This document shows positions 35,198-47,700 of a stretch of DNA of 64,000 nucleotides, one piece after another. The translations under genes were made by a program, and so were the position numbers. Source of the stretch: Parascedosporium putredinis. Taxonomy: Eukaryota > Ascomycota > Sordariomycetes > Microascales > Microascaceae. The notes beneath the pieces were generated by a model. It saw only the letters and a list, made by a program, of their open reading frames with translations. It had not been told where the DNA came from and did no database searches. The stretch is taken from assembly GCA_949357655.1 (NCBI GenBank), contig CASHTG010000005.1:248001-312000 (forward strand), written 5' to 3'. Every line of letters starts with the position of its first letter. The first letter of the stretch is position 1.

Positions 35198-38100
35198 GTT
35201 GCGCCTGCCATTTCTGGAGCCCCCGGGTTTCGCGCGCTCCCCTTTTGCTCGGTGTCCTCCCTCTTGTGAGTGCGTGCGTGTGGGCGTGAGTTTTCCAGAG
35301 GTGCTCTCGTTCTTAAACAGAATAAAACAGTGAGTTCCGCCAAATGCAGGGCGCAAGGTAGAAGTACGCCACCGCGGATTTCGCCTCTTTCCTTTTTTTC
35401 CCTCTAAAATTCGTCCTTTTTTGTTTTCCTTCGATGTCCTTCAGCTCTTGTCCCCAAAGAAGCCGTGGGTGTTGCACGGGCGAACGCGTGAACCCAGTCG
35501 GCGCCAAGGCCCAGTCGTGAATTTGAGTTGAGGTGAGGTTCGAATTGAGTCAGCCATGCGTCTAGGCGTTTATTGGTGGGGTGTCTTTGAGCCCACATGG
35601 CAGCCCCGGTATAAGCACACACACACCCACTCTGCTGTCAAGTCAACCATCAAAGCTTTGCGTTACGCATCCATCACCCTGACGTTCTTTTCTAGGTCAA
35701 TATCTAGATGGAGAGGAGAATCGAAAGCTGTTTCTTTCCTGGAATAAAGAGCCATCACTGGCGAGTTACTTTTCCCTCTTTTTCGAGGGGAAGCTGGAGA
35801 CAGAAGGTGCCGTGCCCCTGCGGACCATAAGCTCCGCCTATGTGTCTTGGTCCAACCAAGATATAAATCTCTACTGAGCAGAACCCTCTCTATCAAAGTA
35901 TAAAGCTTCAGGTGTTAGTAGTTGGTTCCAGGAGCCTCGAAAAGGACAAAACTTTTGGTGGGTATATCAATTGATGGATGGATGTAAGCAGTATACTGAG
36001 GTAGTGCGATTGATAATAACGCACATGGCTTGCTGCACAAGTTTCTTCACTGGGACCGGCACTCAACTCGAGTCTGTCACTGCCAAGAGAATTTAGCGCT
36101 ACGATGGCTGGAACATCCCGAAAGGCGTTGGGGCAAAAAGGAGCTTCTTTCCAAATCGTCTTCCACAGACGGAGGCCGAGTGACAAGCTAAGGGGTTTGG
36201 GTGTGCTTGAACACAATGACTTGCAGGGTCACCAAATCTTGTGTTGGTGGGTAATGTTCCAAGTTCGGGACGTGCCTGTGGCGTTTGACTATAGGGGCAA
36301 CCAATACTGAAGTAGCACAACAGGAGCCATTGATCGCCGGCATTCCCTGATTAAATTAAGGAGTTGGGCTGAGTATACGATGACGGACTTTCCCCGAGAT
36401 TTCGTGGTGCCATTTCCATCCAACTTGTGAATACCGAGGTATACAACCTCTCTCTCTTGTTCAATCTTCAACCCGGGACCATCGGAGAAGATTACCAATG
36501 GATCTGTCCAAAGTGGAAAACCGGCGGGTCGGCTTCTTCAATGATAAGAGGCGGTTCTTCTTGCACAAGCGTTCAAGCTATCGCGGACACTAGCTCGCTT
36601 CCATGGCGCACATGCTGAAACGGGGAGGATCTAACAGTTGAGGGCTGACTAGACTCCATCCTCTATTTATGGCCCTGAGCAACACCATCTAAGATGGATA
36701 ACAGCAACACCATTCTCATCGCTAGTGGAGTGCGTCTGCTCTCCTCTGGTACCCGCAGCGCATCATGTGTGTCTGCCTGTCTGCCTGTCTGCCTGCTTGC
36801 CTTGCCTGCCCTGCGAGAGTATCGATCAGGGGGCTGAGAGGGCAATATTGGAATCGACTGCAACGTTGACAACTCAAGTTACATCGAGCATCGCCTGGAA
36901 TCAATCAAGACCCCCAGCTCCAATCACATGACCCGGAGAAATGACTCGGGAGCTGAGGACTCACTGAACTTGACCTTGGCCACACCCACACTCGCATTTG
37001 TCACACTTGTCGCACTCGGTGCAGCCCTCTTGCGCCCCAGGAACGCGGTTCAGACGGAAGGATTGATCTGCGAAAAGCGGAAGCGGAGGGTTTCCTCGAG
37101 ATCAGTTGATCTGGGCTTCTTTCGTCGCTTGTGGGGGCCCTGCATTTCCCGTCTTCCTTTTCTCGCTTCGACGGATGCGGTCACCAGGGCGAGGGTGGAG
37201 GTTGGGGCAACCTTAACCTGTGTACCATATATTATCCATTGCTCTATTACTTATGTTTCTTTTTAAGCTCACCAAGCCTGTCGTGTGTCGTGTCGATATC
37301 GCTGCTCTTTATAACAGCACGAGGTCAAAGAGCAGTAGAAAAGAAAACACCGTTTGCTAACTCCGAAGTACATGACTCCTCGACTTGAGTGCTCGAGTGC
37401 CAATGATTGACCAAGCTTTTCCCACGACACTAGTCAGTTACAGGCACTTGAGGCACCCACTGCCCATGTTCTGTCCCCTCGAATGTATTATTATCGCCCT
37501 CACCTCTCGGGGAATGGCCTCCCCCGCTCTCTCTTCCAGCCCCAACCTTCATTGGACCAAGCTCCATCAGAGGCGGAAGCCTGATGTCAGGTCGGGCCAA
37601 CGTTTGCCCCCTTTGAGATTTGCTTTCGTTTTCCCTTTCCCCTTGTTCAGCCTATCCGTGGCACCAAGACATTTCTAATGTTTTGTTTCGGCTCAAATCG
37701 AGGCTCTCGTTTCTTGCTCCCAATCCGTCAGGTCGGTCCCCCGATTGAAGATTGGCATCCTTTGGAATTTAGGTTCCACCGCTTGTGTCTCACCTCTACT
37801 GGCCCTCTCTGTCTCCATCCCCGCTGGGCTGAATTAGGCCGGCAGACCAGGCTGTGCAACCCTTGTGACTTTGGCTGCACAAAGGATGGAAGAGACGATG
37901 CTGCTGCTGCTCCATTGCACTAGAGTAGCTTGGGATGGGGATTGCTCCAATGGCCTGGGGTAACATCCATATAGGAAGAGAGCGGTCTGGTCATGGTATG
38001 CCTCGGATTCTTCTGGTCTCGGTGGTCAAAGTCGAAAATAGACACAGACCTCTGACCGTTGTTTTTGCCCAAACACGAGGGGGTACACGAGGGAGAGTGG

Positions 38101-39886
38101 ACACGAGGGTGAAGCAGACATCGCGGATTCGCTGACTGAGAACCCAAATGTATCAATGATTTCCTTTCCAGCCCTGTGGATAATCCCTTGCCCCCCTCCT
38201 CCCCCGCGCTTCAAGTTTCCTTGCCCCGATCCACGGCACCCCTTCACCCGCCAGCGCGACAACCACCGAGAAATATTGGATTGACTCTCCCCTGCGTGGT
38301 GGCGGAATTCTTTGCACCTCGAGGTGCTGTTGTGTCGTGTTAGGACAAAGGATGAGTGGTTCCCATCGCAAGACCATCTTCCTCATATTTTTCCGTTCTC
38401 ACCGTTGACGTCTTGATATCTCTATCTTACCCTCACCTTCTTCACTTCCTTCTCTTCCACCCGATCCCGGCCCTGCTCGAGCCGCGCCTTTTTCTTCTTC
38501 GTCCATTTTCCCATTTCCCTTCCCACCTTTTTTCCCTTTCTCCATCTCAATGCTTTTTCGCGCAGGGATTAACGACGCTAGGCCACCCTGGTCAGCTCCT
38601 GCAAGCCACATCAACGAAGGTCATGGTGATTGGCTCTCTCCCGGGGCTCCCTGCCAACCCCCAAAATGCTGAACGGGAGTGCAATCCCGACACACAGGCG
38701 AAAAAAGGGAAGGGGAAAGTGAGTCGAGTTGCACGCACGCACGCTGCCCCTCTAATGTAGAGTTCCTCTCGACCTCGCTAATTCTTGGCCTCGTCGTCTT
38801 TCCCCGTTCCATGCGGGCTTGGCGACTTGGCCCCTTCGTCATCGAGCTACCAAAGAACTCTTTTGTTTCGATGGAATGCTTCAATGCCTTGAGTTGTAGA
38901 GAGAATCCAGCAGCAAATGTGTTAGAGTAGAGATACAGGAATGGCGAGAACGTGTAAGAGAAGCAGGAAAAGCGAGTGAGAAGCAGGACATGCACACTAC
39001 TTCCTCAGTGTGCGTCTTGTCTTCGCTTCTCCCCTCGACCATTGTACACAGAGTGTACGTAGATGGTAATATTGAAACGACCAGGCTCGGGTTATTTGAC
39101 CCGCCCTTGGCCCCGTTCTCGCCGTTTGGCCTGGCCTTGCCACCCTTTTCGAGCCCGTCGAGGGCCTCGGTCTAGTCCCGATTGCGATGGCGCACGTCGC
39201 CCTGGTGCATGTACACTAGACTGGACAGACCACACCCGTGAAGGGAAGGGCAAGGGGAAGGGTGAGAGCGTGCCATGTGCGCTATTTGCTCTGCTACTTC
39301 TTTACAAGTCTAGAATAATAAAACCCTCCCACCCCCAATTCCGCTGCTGCGCGAGCTTGGCCCCCTCCCTTTCGCCGAGACTAGTTTTTTTGTTTGTAAA
39401 CCACCTATACCCTGGGATCTTGAACTCTTGCGCGGCGGTTTCCCCCAGTCCGCTTGGTTCTTCATCCACCAACGTATACCCGCCGAACTTGATTTCCTCT
39501 CTTCGGCGGCCCGTACCCTCGTTCAACGGGACCAACTCTCGGAACCAGGAGTGGAGGAGCAAGCAAGGGAAACTCAGATAACAAAAACGAAGCCGGGGAG
39601 GAAATCTGCGGTCGACAACAACCCGGATTTTCACAATCCTAGCATTCTTCTCACAACCTACACGCACGCGCGCAAACAAACACCTACGAGCTACTCCCGT
39701 AGTATCCTCCAGCCGGGCTTACAGCCGGGCCAGGAAGCCAGCAACACCGATAGCCCCGAAAAGCTCCCCATCCAACCTCCGGCATACAGCGCAGACAGCT
39801 TACACGCAAGCCCCGGAAAGCGGGAGCCCTTTTCCTCACCTCCCATCCACTTACTGGAAACGTTGCCCCCAGACCCAAGTTTAAAC
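35198..39886. other. Divergent intergenic region
   Basis: Between the Rad51 paralogue (minus) and the Cys-rich membrane protein (plus), 4.7 kb hold both promoters but no gene I can support. From about 39000 to 39880 the plus strand is C/T- then A/C-rich, consistent with a leader of the following gene. The open frames between 35.5 and 39.5 kb have no recognisable motif. Confidence 0.55.
36771..36794. repeat. Three tandem copies of GTCTGCCT
   Basis: Three exact copies of the octamer followed by decayed TGCC-rich copies up to about 36815. It lies in intergenic sequence without evident function. Confidence 0.85.
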
Positions 39887-41212
39887 ATGGTCGCCCTCCG
39901 CGCCGCCGCCTTCGCCGCGGCCCTCGCCCCCACCATCACAGCCCTCCGCATCCGCCCCGAAGCCATCGCCCGCGAAACCGGCCCCTTCAACTACCCCCTC
40001 GACCACACCACCCCTGGCCCACCCCCGCCCCCAACGCGCCACCCCATTACCAACTCCTCGGCCCCGCGCCGACGGCGACGAAGAAATCACCACCGCCCTC
40101 GTCGGCCCCGACAACATCTGCGGCTACGTCGACGGCCGCCCCGGCGCCTCCTTCTACTGCCCCGCCGGCAACAACTGCGTCCTCTTCACCGCCCGCACCA
40201 CCCTCACCGGCGCCGTCGCCTGCTGCAACACCGACGCCTGCAACCTCCGCCTCACCTGCATGGACTACAACCAGGTCGTCAACTCTAAACAGTGCGACAA
40301 CGGCTGCATGGTCGACGCCTTCACCCTGAAATGCACCGATTCCGCCCGCCCCTTTTGCAACACCGCCTCCTTCGCCACCAGCATCTTCGACTACTGGTGC
40401 AACGACCTCGACCTCTCCTCCGCCCAGACCCTCTTCACCACCTTTCTCGGCCAGACCGGCCGCTCCTTCGAACCCCTCCCCTCACCACCTCCCTCAACAT
40501 CGAGTCCTCCACCATCCCCAACGCCAACTCCGCCACCAAGACCGACGACGACGAGGACCCCGAACCCACCAACGGCGCCGGCGGCGGCGGCATCGGCCCC
40601 AATAACCCGACCCCCGAGCAACCCAAGAAAAAGTCAACGCCGGCGCCATCGCCGGCGGCGTCGTCGGCGGCCTGGCCGGCCTCGCCCTCCTCGGTCTCGC
40701 CGCCTTCTTCCTCATCCGTAGGCGCAATAACAACAACGCCGCCTCCACCTCAGTCGCCCCCGCTGCCGCCGGAGGCCCTGCCCCGTTCCTCCGCAACACC
40801 AACAAGCGCCGCCGCCGCCGCCGCAACAACCTCACTATCCCTCCCAGCCCATGCAGCCCCAGATGGTCTACGCCCCGCTCCCCGGCCAGCCCCAGTTCCC
40901 CAACACCACCCCTTCTCCCGGTGCCTGGGACCCTTCCAAGGGCGCCTACTTCGTCCCCGCCGGCGCCCAGGCCGCCTCCCCGTCGGTCCGGACAGGATGA
41001 GCAGTATCAGCCCCCACCACGGCGATCCCCGCGCCAGCACCCTCGTCAATAGTCCCACCCTCTCCACGACAAGCGGCGCCGCCTTTTCTCCTTACCCGCA
41101 GCAGGGCGTTCCCGGCCAGCCCCAGCCGTATGCTCCGAACCAGGCCCACGTCCACGAGGCCGGTGGCGACGCGGCCGACCATCACCGCGGCCAGATTCAC
41201 GAACTGCATTAG
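39887..41212 (+). CDS. Secreted-type Cys-rich single-pass membrane protein
   Basis: The ATG at 39887 starts a signal peptide (MVALRAAAFAAALAPTITA). After a Pro-rich spacer there is a Cys-rich ectodomain: ICGYVDG, FYCPAGNNCVLF, VACCNTDACN, KQCDNGCM, LKCTDSARPFCNT, YWCNDL. An acidic/Gly-rich stalk follows, then a membrane helix at about 40639-40716 (AGAIAGGVVGGLAGLALLGL and on to FFLI) with a stop-transfer RRR, and a Pro/Gln-rich cytoplasmic tail ending HRGQIHELH. This layout is common among filamentous ascomycetes in proteins of unknown role at the cell surface, possibly wall sensing; that role is inference. Frame breaks lie near 40045, at CCCC 40478-40481, at AAAAA 40628-40632 and further in the tail (about 40835 and 40995), so the tail is the least certain part. 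About 440 residues. Confidence 0.78.
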
Positions 41213-41821
41213 AGAGCCATTTTCTGCCTCATCTCTCTCACACTTGTTTTTTTTTTCTTTTTAGCTTCGTTTTTTTTTTAGGGTTGCAAAGTATATATAA
41301 AGGGGCCAGCTTCTTTCATCTTTTACCCCCTCCCTGAATCCGCTGTGAGACGCCGCGAGAGAAACGGGAAAATGGGCAAGGGGAGTGGGGAGTGGAGAGT
41401 GGCATGGAAAGGGCATCAAGAGAGGAGGAGGGTAATTGGAAGAGATACCGAGTAGAGAGACGAACCAAACACTCATAGTAATGCGCTTGGATAATGACTT
41501 TGTTTGCTTCGAATATACCAAAATACACATCTATCAAGTCTCTATGACGGTTTATGTTTCACCATTATCATGGTTTAATCAAAACAAAGTGAATGAGATC
41601 ATGAGCCTTTAAATGACAACGCTACCGAAATGCCAAAATATGGAAATGTATATCAGATTGCCCTTATTCCATACCACACACAGCCTTGCCCTCCCACCCT
41701 AGCCAAGGCCGTTTGTCACGTTAATCCCCATACTCGGGGCTTGCACATCACACATCCCCATATCCAGGTTCCTGATGCGGGCTGCCTCGGGCAGGTGAAA
41801 CACCTATCCTTCTTCCCCCTC
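41213..41821. other. Convergent 3' region
   Basis: The Cys-rich protein gene and the carnitine acetyltransferase gene converge here. T-rich sequence on the plus strand just after 41220 and A/T-rich sequence up to 41660 fit two 3' untranslated regions. No gene is supported. Confidence 0.6.
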
Positions 41822-44734
41822 TTAGTAGTCAATCAGCCTCAGCTTCTTGCCAACGTCGACCCTCCGTCTCGCCTGGACGGCAGCTCTTTCCGAGGGCTTC
41901 GTCTCTCCATCATCAATGTGCTCGCCACGCGCCTTGAGAGCCTGCAAGAGCATACCGGCATCAAAGAAACCATCTAGAACGAAATATTCGTTAATATGAG
42001 TGCGACCAAGTGTAAGAGGATAATCTACTGGGAGAATAAAGAGAAAAATAGAAACAAGGAAAAAGAACTTACAGCCTCCAATGTCGTCATCCTCACTGAG
42101 GGCGATGCTCTCGTTCGCAGGCGACATGGTACCGTTGATGCTCAACCGCTGAATGTCGGTTGCCGTAATCATCCTGCCACGGGGCTTGGGTCGCTGGTGG
42201 TGTGTCTTGACTCTGTGCGTGTCCGAATCGATTTCTCGCGCCCTCGTGCTCTTGGTCGTGGTCGCCTTGCGTGTCGTGATGCGTAGGATGCGCCTCATCT
42301 CAAGCAAGTAGCTCTCGAGGGTGTCGACGAAGCGGCGCGTCTGACGATGCTTGCTCGAAACGCAGATGGAGAGGCTGTCGTCCTTGATGATGTAGCCGAT
42401 ACCGAACCCTTCGCCCGAAGTGGGGCCGAACCCAAACTGGCGGAGCGCGGGATTGCCGCAGTTGGACGTCGAGATAATGGTCGTGTTGAGCCTGTCCCAG
42501 CCGTGGTCGGCAAAGATGAGGGTAGAGGCTGCGAGCCGTTGTCGCCCCGGGACCGTGAACTCTGGCTGTCGCCGCGCCGGCGCGGGCTTCCACTGGAGAT
42601 GCTGGCACCAACCTCGCCATTGAGGAGCGAGTCTTTGCTGGGGCTGCCGACAACCGAGTTGGCGTCCCGCTCCGAGTAGCCGTCAATGGGAGATGAGTAC
42701 GAGTAGCCACCGTTGCTGCTAACATCGCTCATAACCTCGTCGTCGACAAGCTTTTGCCACACGCAAAGAGTGCATACAAGTGTCGATCGCAGCCTTCAGC
42801 CTGCAAGCACTCACGCGTCGTGCTCACGTGCTTCTGGCACGCCTTCTTGAGAGCCTCCACCTTCTTTTCCGCCTCGTTGTCCGCCCAAAAGGTCTGCACA
42901 AAGTTGACTGACTCGTCCGACGCCGTGCGGATGGCCTCGGTTCGGCCGTGGAGGTACTTCTTCGTCATGGCTGGCTCATAGGTGCACTCCACGCGGCCAT
43001 AGAGACCATAGTAGGCAGCCTGGAAAGCCATCTGCACAAACGCATCCGGTGAGAGCCCCATGGAGGTGATGAAGTTCTTGCCGTACGCGGAGAAATCAAG
43101 ACACTCAAATTCGTTTTGGCCAATGAGGTCGGCGAGGCGGGTTTCCGCGAAGCGCACGGCGATGCTGAGCTCGGGGGTCATGTCCCACTCGAGCTTGTGT
43201 GGGGTGGTGGTGACGTCGCCGAAACTCTCGGGATCGCGCTTCGACGGGTCGGGACTGGTCGACGCCCAGAGGGTCGGGGCTTGGCCATTGATGGTTCGCG
43301 CAAACCTCAAAATGGTGTCCGTGTAGACGTCGCTGGCGAATCGGAGGACGGTGTGGCCGTCGACACCAGTGTGCTCAAAGTTGATACCAGCACTACCGTT
43401 CTTGCAGACGATGATTTGGAGCTTATCGTACCATCGGTTCGTGCAAGTGCCGATCTGCACGCCTCTCTCGACTTCGTTAGTACCGCAAAGCATGTTCCCG
43501 CACAGAGCCGCGGCGGTGGTGGGCTCGGTGTAATCGAGGCAGAGAACAAAGAGCGCCGAATCAACGATGCTGAGGCAGTCGGCATTGTTAGAGCCTTCCT
43601 CACGGGTAAGGAGGTCGCGGAGACCCGACCAGGTCTTTCGGTTCTCCGTGCTAAGGACACCGAGAGCGCTCTTCGCCGCCTCTTGGATGGGAGTCTGAGT
43701 GGCGTCGTCGATAATAGTCTGAAGGTTGACCGCAATATCCTTCTCGGTCATGATGAGATCCGAGTTATCGTCCAAAACATCGAACCAGTAGAATTGGCCA
43801 TGGCACATGACAATAATGTGCTTGGACTCGGGGTCCTGCTCGATGCGGCAGCCGGCTTCGGTAGGAACACGGGCGGTACCAAAAAGCCTCGAAAACTGAT
43901 ACATACACAGCGGCGTTCCCTTGACGGTGTCTGGGGGAAGCTCCTCCTTCCGGACCGCCCGGACGAACTCAAGGGCGGAAACTACGAGAGAACTGGCCCG
44001 GGTGATTTGGTTATTCCTCGCAGGAGTGGGATCATCCTCCAAAAGGAAAAAGGGGTTCAGGTTCAACACCACTGGGTTGTCAAAGTTGAGGTACGAGTCA
44101 TACCCTATCAGTTCGCTGTTAGCCGGGTCATTTTATTTTCTGTTTTCTTCAACATCTCAACTTCCGAGAGCTCGCAGGCTCTACTCAAACAAAAACTTAC
44201 AAAATTGCTCAATGTAACTCGTCTTTTCAAGAGCGTACTTCTTGAGCTTCTCCTGCAAGTCAGGGCCCTCATTCTTCAGAAACTCTCTCACCGCGTGCTT
44301 CGTGTCGGCATGCTCCCGGTACGATTGCAAAGGCTTCAAGGCGGCGAGATACCTGTCACAGGTTTGCTCTAGTTCGGGAATGGGAAGCTTTGGCAGGGTT
44401 TCCTGGCCCGCAAAGGTGATTCCTCGTTCCGCAGGCATCTTCCTGTAGTGAACTGGTGGGATCCGGGGATACGCTTGCTTCGATAGGGGTGACGGATCGG
44501 CCTTTTTCGAGGCTCCGTTTGTTCCGTTCACACCGTTGACGCCGTTCGTTGCGGCTCCGTTGACGCCGTTCACGCCGTTTACTGCGTTCACGCCGCTCAC
44601 ACCGTTGGTTTTCGGTACGGTAGGCAAAGTGCGTATTCTAGGCTCGGGACTACTAACTACCTCGGGAACGGGCTGCTCCAGCGTTTCTCCAAGGGCTCGA
44701 GGGGTGTAAAGACACGGACTTGAGTGGCAGTCAT
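41822..44734 (-). CDS. Carnitine O-acetyltransferase, cytosolic FacC/Yat type
   Basis: Transfers acetyl groups between CoA and carnitine so acetyl units can move between cytosol, peroxisome and mitochondrion during growth on acetate or fatty acids. Choline/carnitine acyltransferase motifs: FWYDSYLNFDNPVVLNLNPF (across the first intron), QFYWFDVLDD, and the catalytic-His segment INFEHTGVDGHTVLRF. No mitochondrial presequence is seen and the C-terminus (KKLRLIDY) has no PTS1 signal, which points to the cytosolic form. About 906 residues, close to yeast Yat2 (923). Exons: 44734-44201, 44104-42073, 41973-41822. I start at ATG 44734 (MTATQVRVFTPLEPLE); this needs one base at TTT 44684-44686. Other breaks are near 42763 and 42530, the latter in a Ser/Arg-rich insert (NGGYSYSSPIDGYSERD) of the C-terminal half. 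An Asn-Gly-Val repeat sits near the N-terminus. Confidence 0.92.
44508..44609 (-). repeat. Repeat encoding Asn-Gly-Val (NGVNG) units
   Basis: A degenerate 9-base repeat in the first exon of the carnitine acetyltransferase gene encodes NAVNGVNGVNG, then after an AAT interruption NGVNGVNGTNG. It lies upstream of the catalytic domain in a region likely to be flexible. Confidence 0.9.
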
Positions 44735-47700
44735 GTTGTCAGCCAAAGGGCAAGTTCCAGGTCGAACAGCAAGGTTTTATATGGAACAATAAAAACTGGT
44801 CCGAAAGGAAAAGGCCAATAGGTGGGGATGGAAAATGAGAGAAGAGTGTAGAAAGGCAAATCAACCGGGGTAGGAATCAAGCGTATAGAGGCGAGACGTA
44901 GGTGCTGACGTTGAGACCGCGCAAGGCGGTTCGGTAAAAGTAATGGCAATCTTGAAAACAGAAAGGGGGCATTACACTCGACGATGCCACATGAACAAGG
45001 GGCGGTAGCAGGAAGGTAAAAGAAAAAGGGAGGGATGTCAAAAGAAATGATAAAGACGTGTCCGAGAAGAATAAGTAGCAAAGCAGCTAGGGTGGTTTAA
45101 GGGGAAAGGGCAAGATGATAACGAGTAACCGCGAACGCGGCGAACTCGATCGGACAGAGGGCAGACACAGTCAAGATATACGAAAGTGGGTCGCGCGGCA
45201 AAGGCTCATGACGGAAGACTAGGAGACATGGAAGAGACTTGGTATACCTAAGTCAGGACCAGTCTCGAAGCCAAGGGGTGGGGAATACGGGGGATGGAGC
45301 CGGTAACAGCAAGGAACGTGGTCGGCAAGCGCCATCCCGTCATCTCTCACAGTCGCAACCCTGAGGAGGGGGTGGTTCCCAAAGCACCAGGAGAGGTACA
45401 ACGGAATAAGACAGATGTTGATCAAGTGGAGCTAGCACATGCCAACGGAGAGAAGAACAAGTGAAGAAAGGCGCGACATTTTTCGTCCAGCGGCGACCTG
45501 ACGAGACGCGCAAAGGAAGGCCAACAGGGTACGAGTGGAAGAGCTCGAGACTGGGGGTAGAGTGTAAACGGGGGCAATAGGAAGGACGGACACGGGGCCC
45601 GGCCCACGAGCCCCCATGGGGACAGTACGCCATGGTGCAACAACTCTTTACTCGTGCGCGCACGGGGTGGAAAGAGAGGTAACATGCCCAGTCGCAATGT
45701 AGATGAGCGTATCCAGTCGATGAGACATCTTGGACTTGTGGACGGTACAAATGTCCCGAAACAGAGAGGGGAGGGGGTGGGCGCAAGGCAAAAGGGTAGC
45801 GGGGAGCAGAACAGCGCCGAGCCCAAGCAAACCAGAAATAGAGGGAAAAAGAAAAAAGAAAGAAAGAAAAAAATAATGAGTGGGCTCCGCAGGCCCGGTG
45901 CGATGCGGTGTTCAATGGGAAGGCAGCGCTCGCTGAAGGCTCAGGATTTGCCGAGCCGTCATCCCTGGCGGCTGGCGGGGAAAGACTCAAAAAGGATACA
46001 TGAGAGAAACGGCCGAGTAGGAGAGGACGGAGTAGGTAGGAAAGACAGAGGAATGAACCACTAACCTTTATTTCCGCACTTAGTAATGGGGGTGGGAGAA
46101 ACGGGAAATTGGAGAAAGCGGATTCGATGTAGACTGGTCCGGATCAAGGGATCAGGGGTTTTGTGGAGTGTGGAGGGGGCAATAGAGTGACCAGAACGAC
46201 AATGGAGAGAATCAGCCAACTGTCAGCACGCAGAGCGGCAGTAGATGCACAGTCGACGGAGGATGGGAGCCAAGGAAATAGGGAGAAGAGAAGAAGGGAT
46301 CTTGCGCGTGTACGCGTGCGGGTGTAGATGCAAGGCAGGGCGAGTTGGACACTGCAAACTTGATATGTCAGTAATTCAGAAACGTCGGGGAAAACAACCC
46401 ATCGGGAAGCGATATGAGAAGACGAGAGCGGGTGGCCCCTTGATTCGCGGCCACTATCGCGAGCCCCAAGTCCAGTCCGTGCTTGCCGGTTTCCTCCTCG
46501 AGGCTCTTTCTCCGCACTCTCCTCGTTTCTCTACCGAGGGAATGGGCCGAGTGATCTGGATTCCTTGGTGCTCGCCGATCTGCGCAAGATGCTACCGGCT
46601 TCCAACTGAAAATGGGCAAGGGGGATTTTTGGACGGTGGGATTAGGGTATTACCTTTCAAAACGGGTATGCAACACCTCGACTCTTTCTGCGTCCCTTGG
46701 GTGAAAAAGACAAAAAAAAGGAGGGGAAGAATGAAAATGGACAATCTCCAAGTCTCTCTAGGGCTTGGGGAAAACAAGCAAGCAGCTATCGCGGGACACA
46801 AGGACCGCAGGGAAGATGCAAGGACCTTTTCGGAGAAAGCCAAGCCAAGAATGAGCCCCACAGAAATAACGTGATGCGGAGCCAAGCAAGCTAAAGTAGC
46901 GATGTAGAAGGGAATGATGGGAGGTATAACCTATAAAGAATTGGGGTTACGGGTCTGGTTTGATGGGTTTGAGGGACGCAAAAGGCGAATCGTCACCTTT
47001 CGGACGACGGGAGGTTCTCGAAACGGCAAGCCACGGGGGCGTGTGGGGAGGAAAAATCCAAGCTCAATCGGGCGAATGAGGCGGAAGCGCGGGGAAATGG
47101 CTCCTCAATGACGTTGCCGAGAAAGGGCAAGACAAAGAGTCAAAAGACAGGCCTTTTTCACAAGCGATAAAACGGGCCTAGACACTGCTCGTGACGGCCG
47201 AGAGTCGAAGGCGAGGGTTCTCTCGAGAGTAGATCCGGGCAGCAACAACTGACTCGCCTGGTGAGGGAGACAAAGGCCAGAGAATAGGGCAATGATGTGG
47301 TGACGACAAAGGTGGAGTGAGAAATCTGGCCCAGGCGGCGGTGATATCAGAGCCTAAGAAAGGTTTTAGCAAAGCCGGGTCAGGGGTGGGCGAGGGCCAA
47401 GCACTTCTTCGCACCCTACCTCTCTACAACCAGGGAACAAGGATCGGTCTCAGGCTTTTGCTAATCTCGCTCTTGAATCATAGACCAAGGCTTGACCCTG
47501 ACGAAAGCAACTCTAGGCAGCTGACACTGCCGAAGGTGTGGAAATGATGTGAGTGGATGGTTTTGGGGGCGTGACAACCTCGGGTGCCCTCGACCTAAAA
47601 TGGCCCGTGGCTTCAAAGCCTCAGGACACATGATTCTACCCACTAGTTGGGCTGGCAAGTGCCGATATCAATGGCTGCACCACCACTCACTCCTCCCTAG

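Noticed and set aside
43116..44372. 418-codon plus-strand open frame opposite the carnitine acetyltransferase
   Set aside because: Shadow frame without motifs; the minus strand encodes the conserved enzyme across proper introns.
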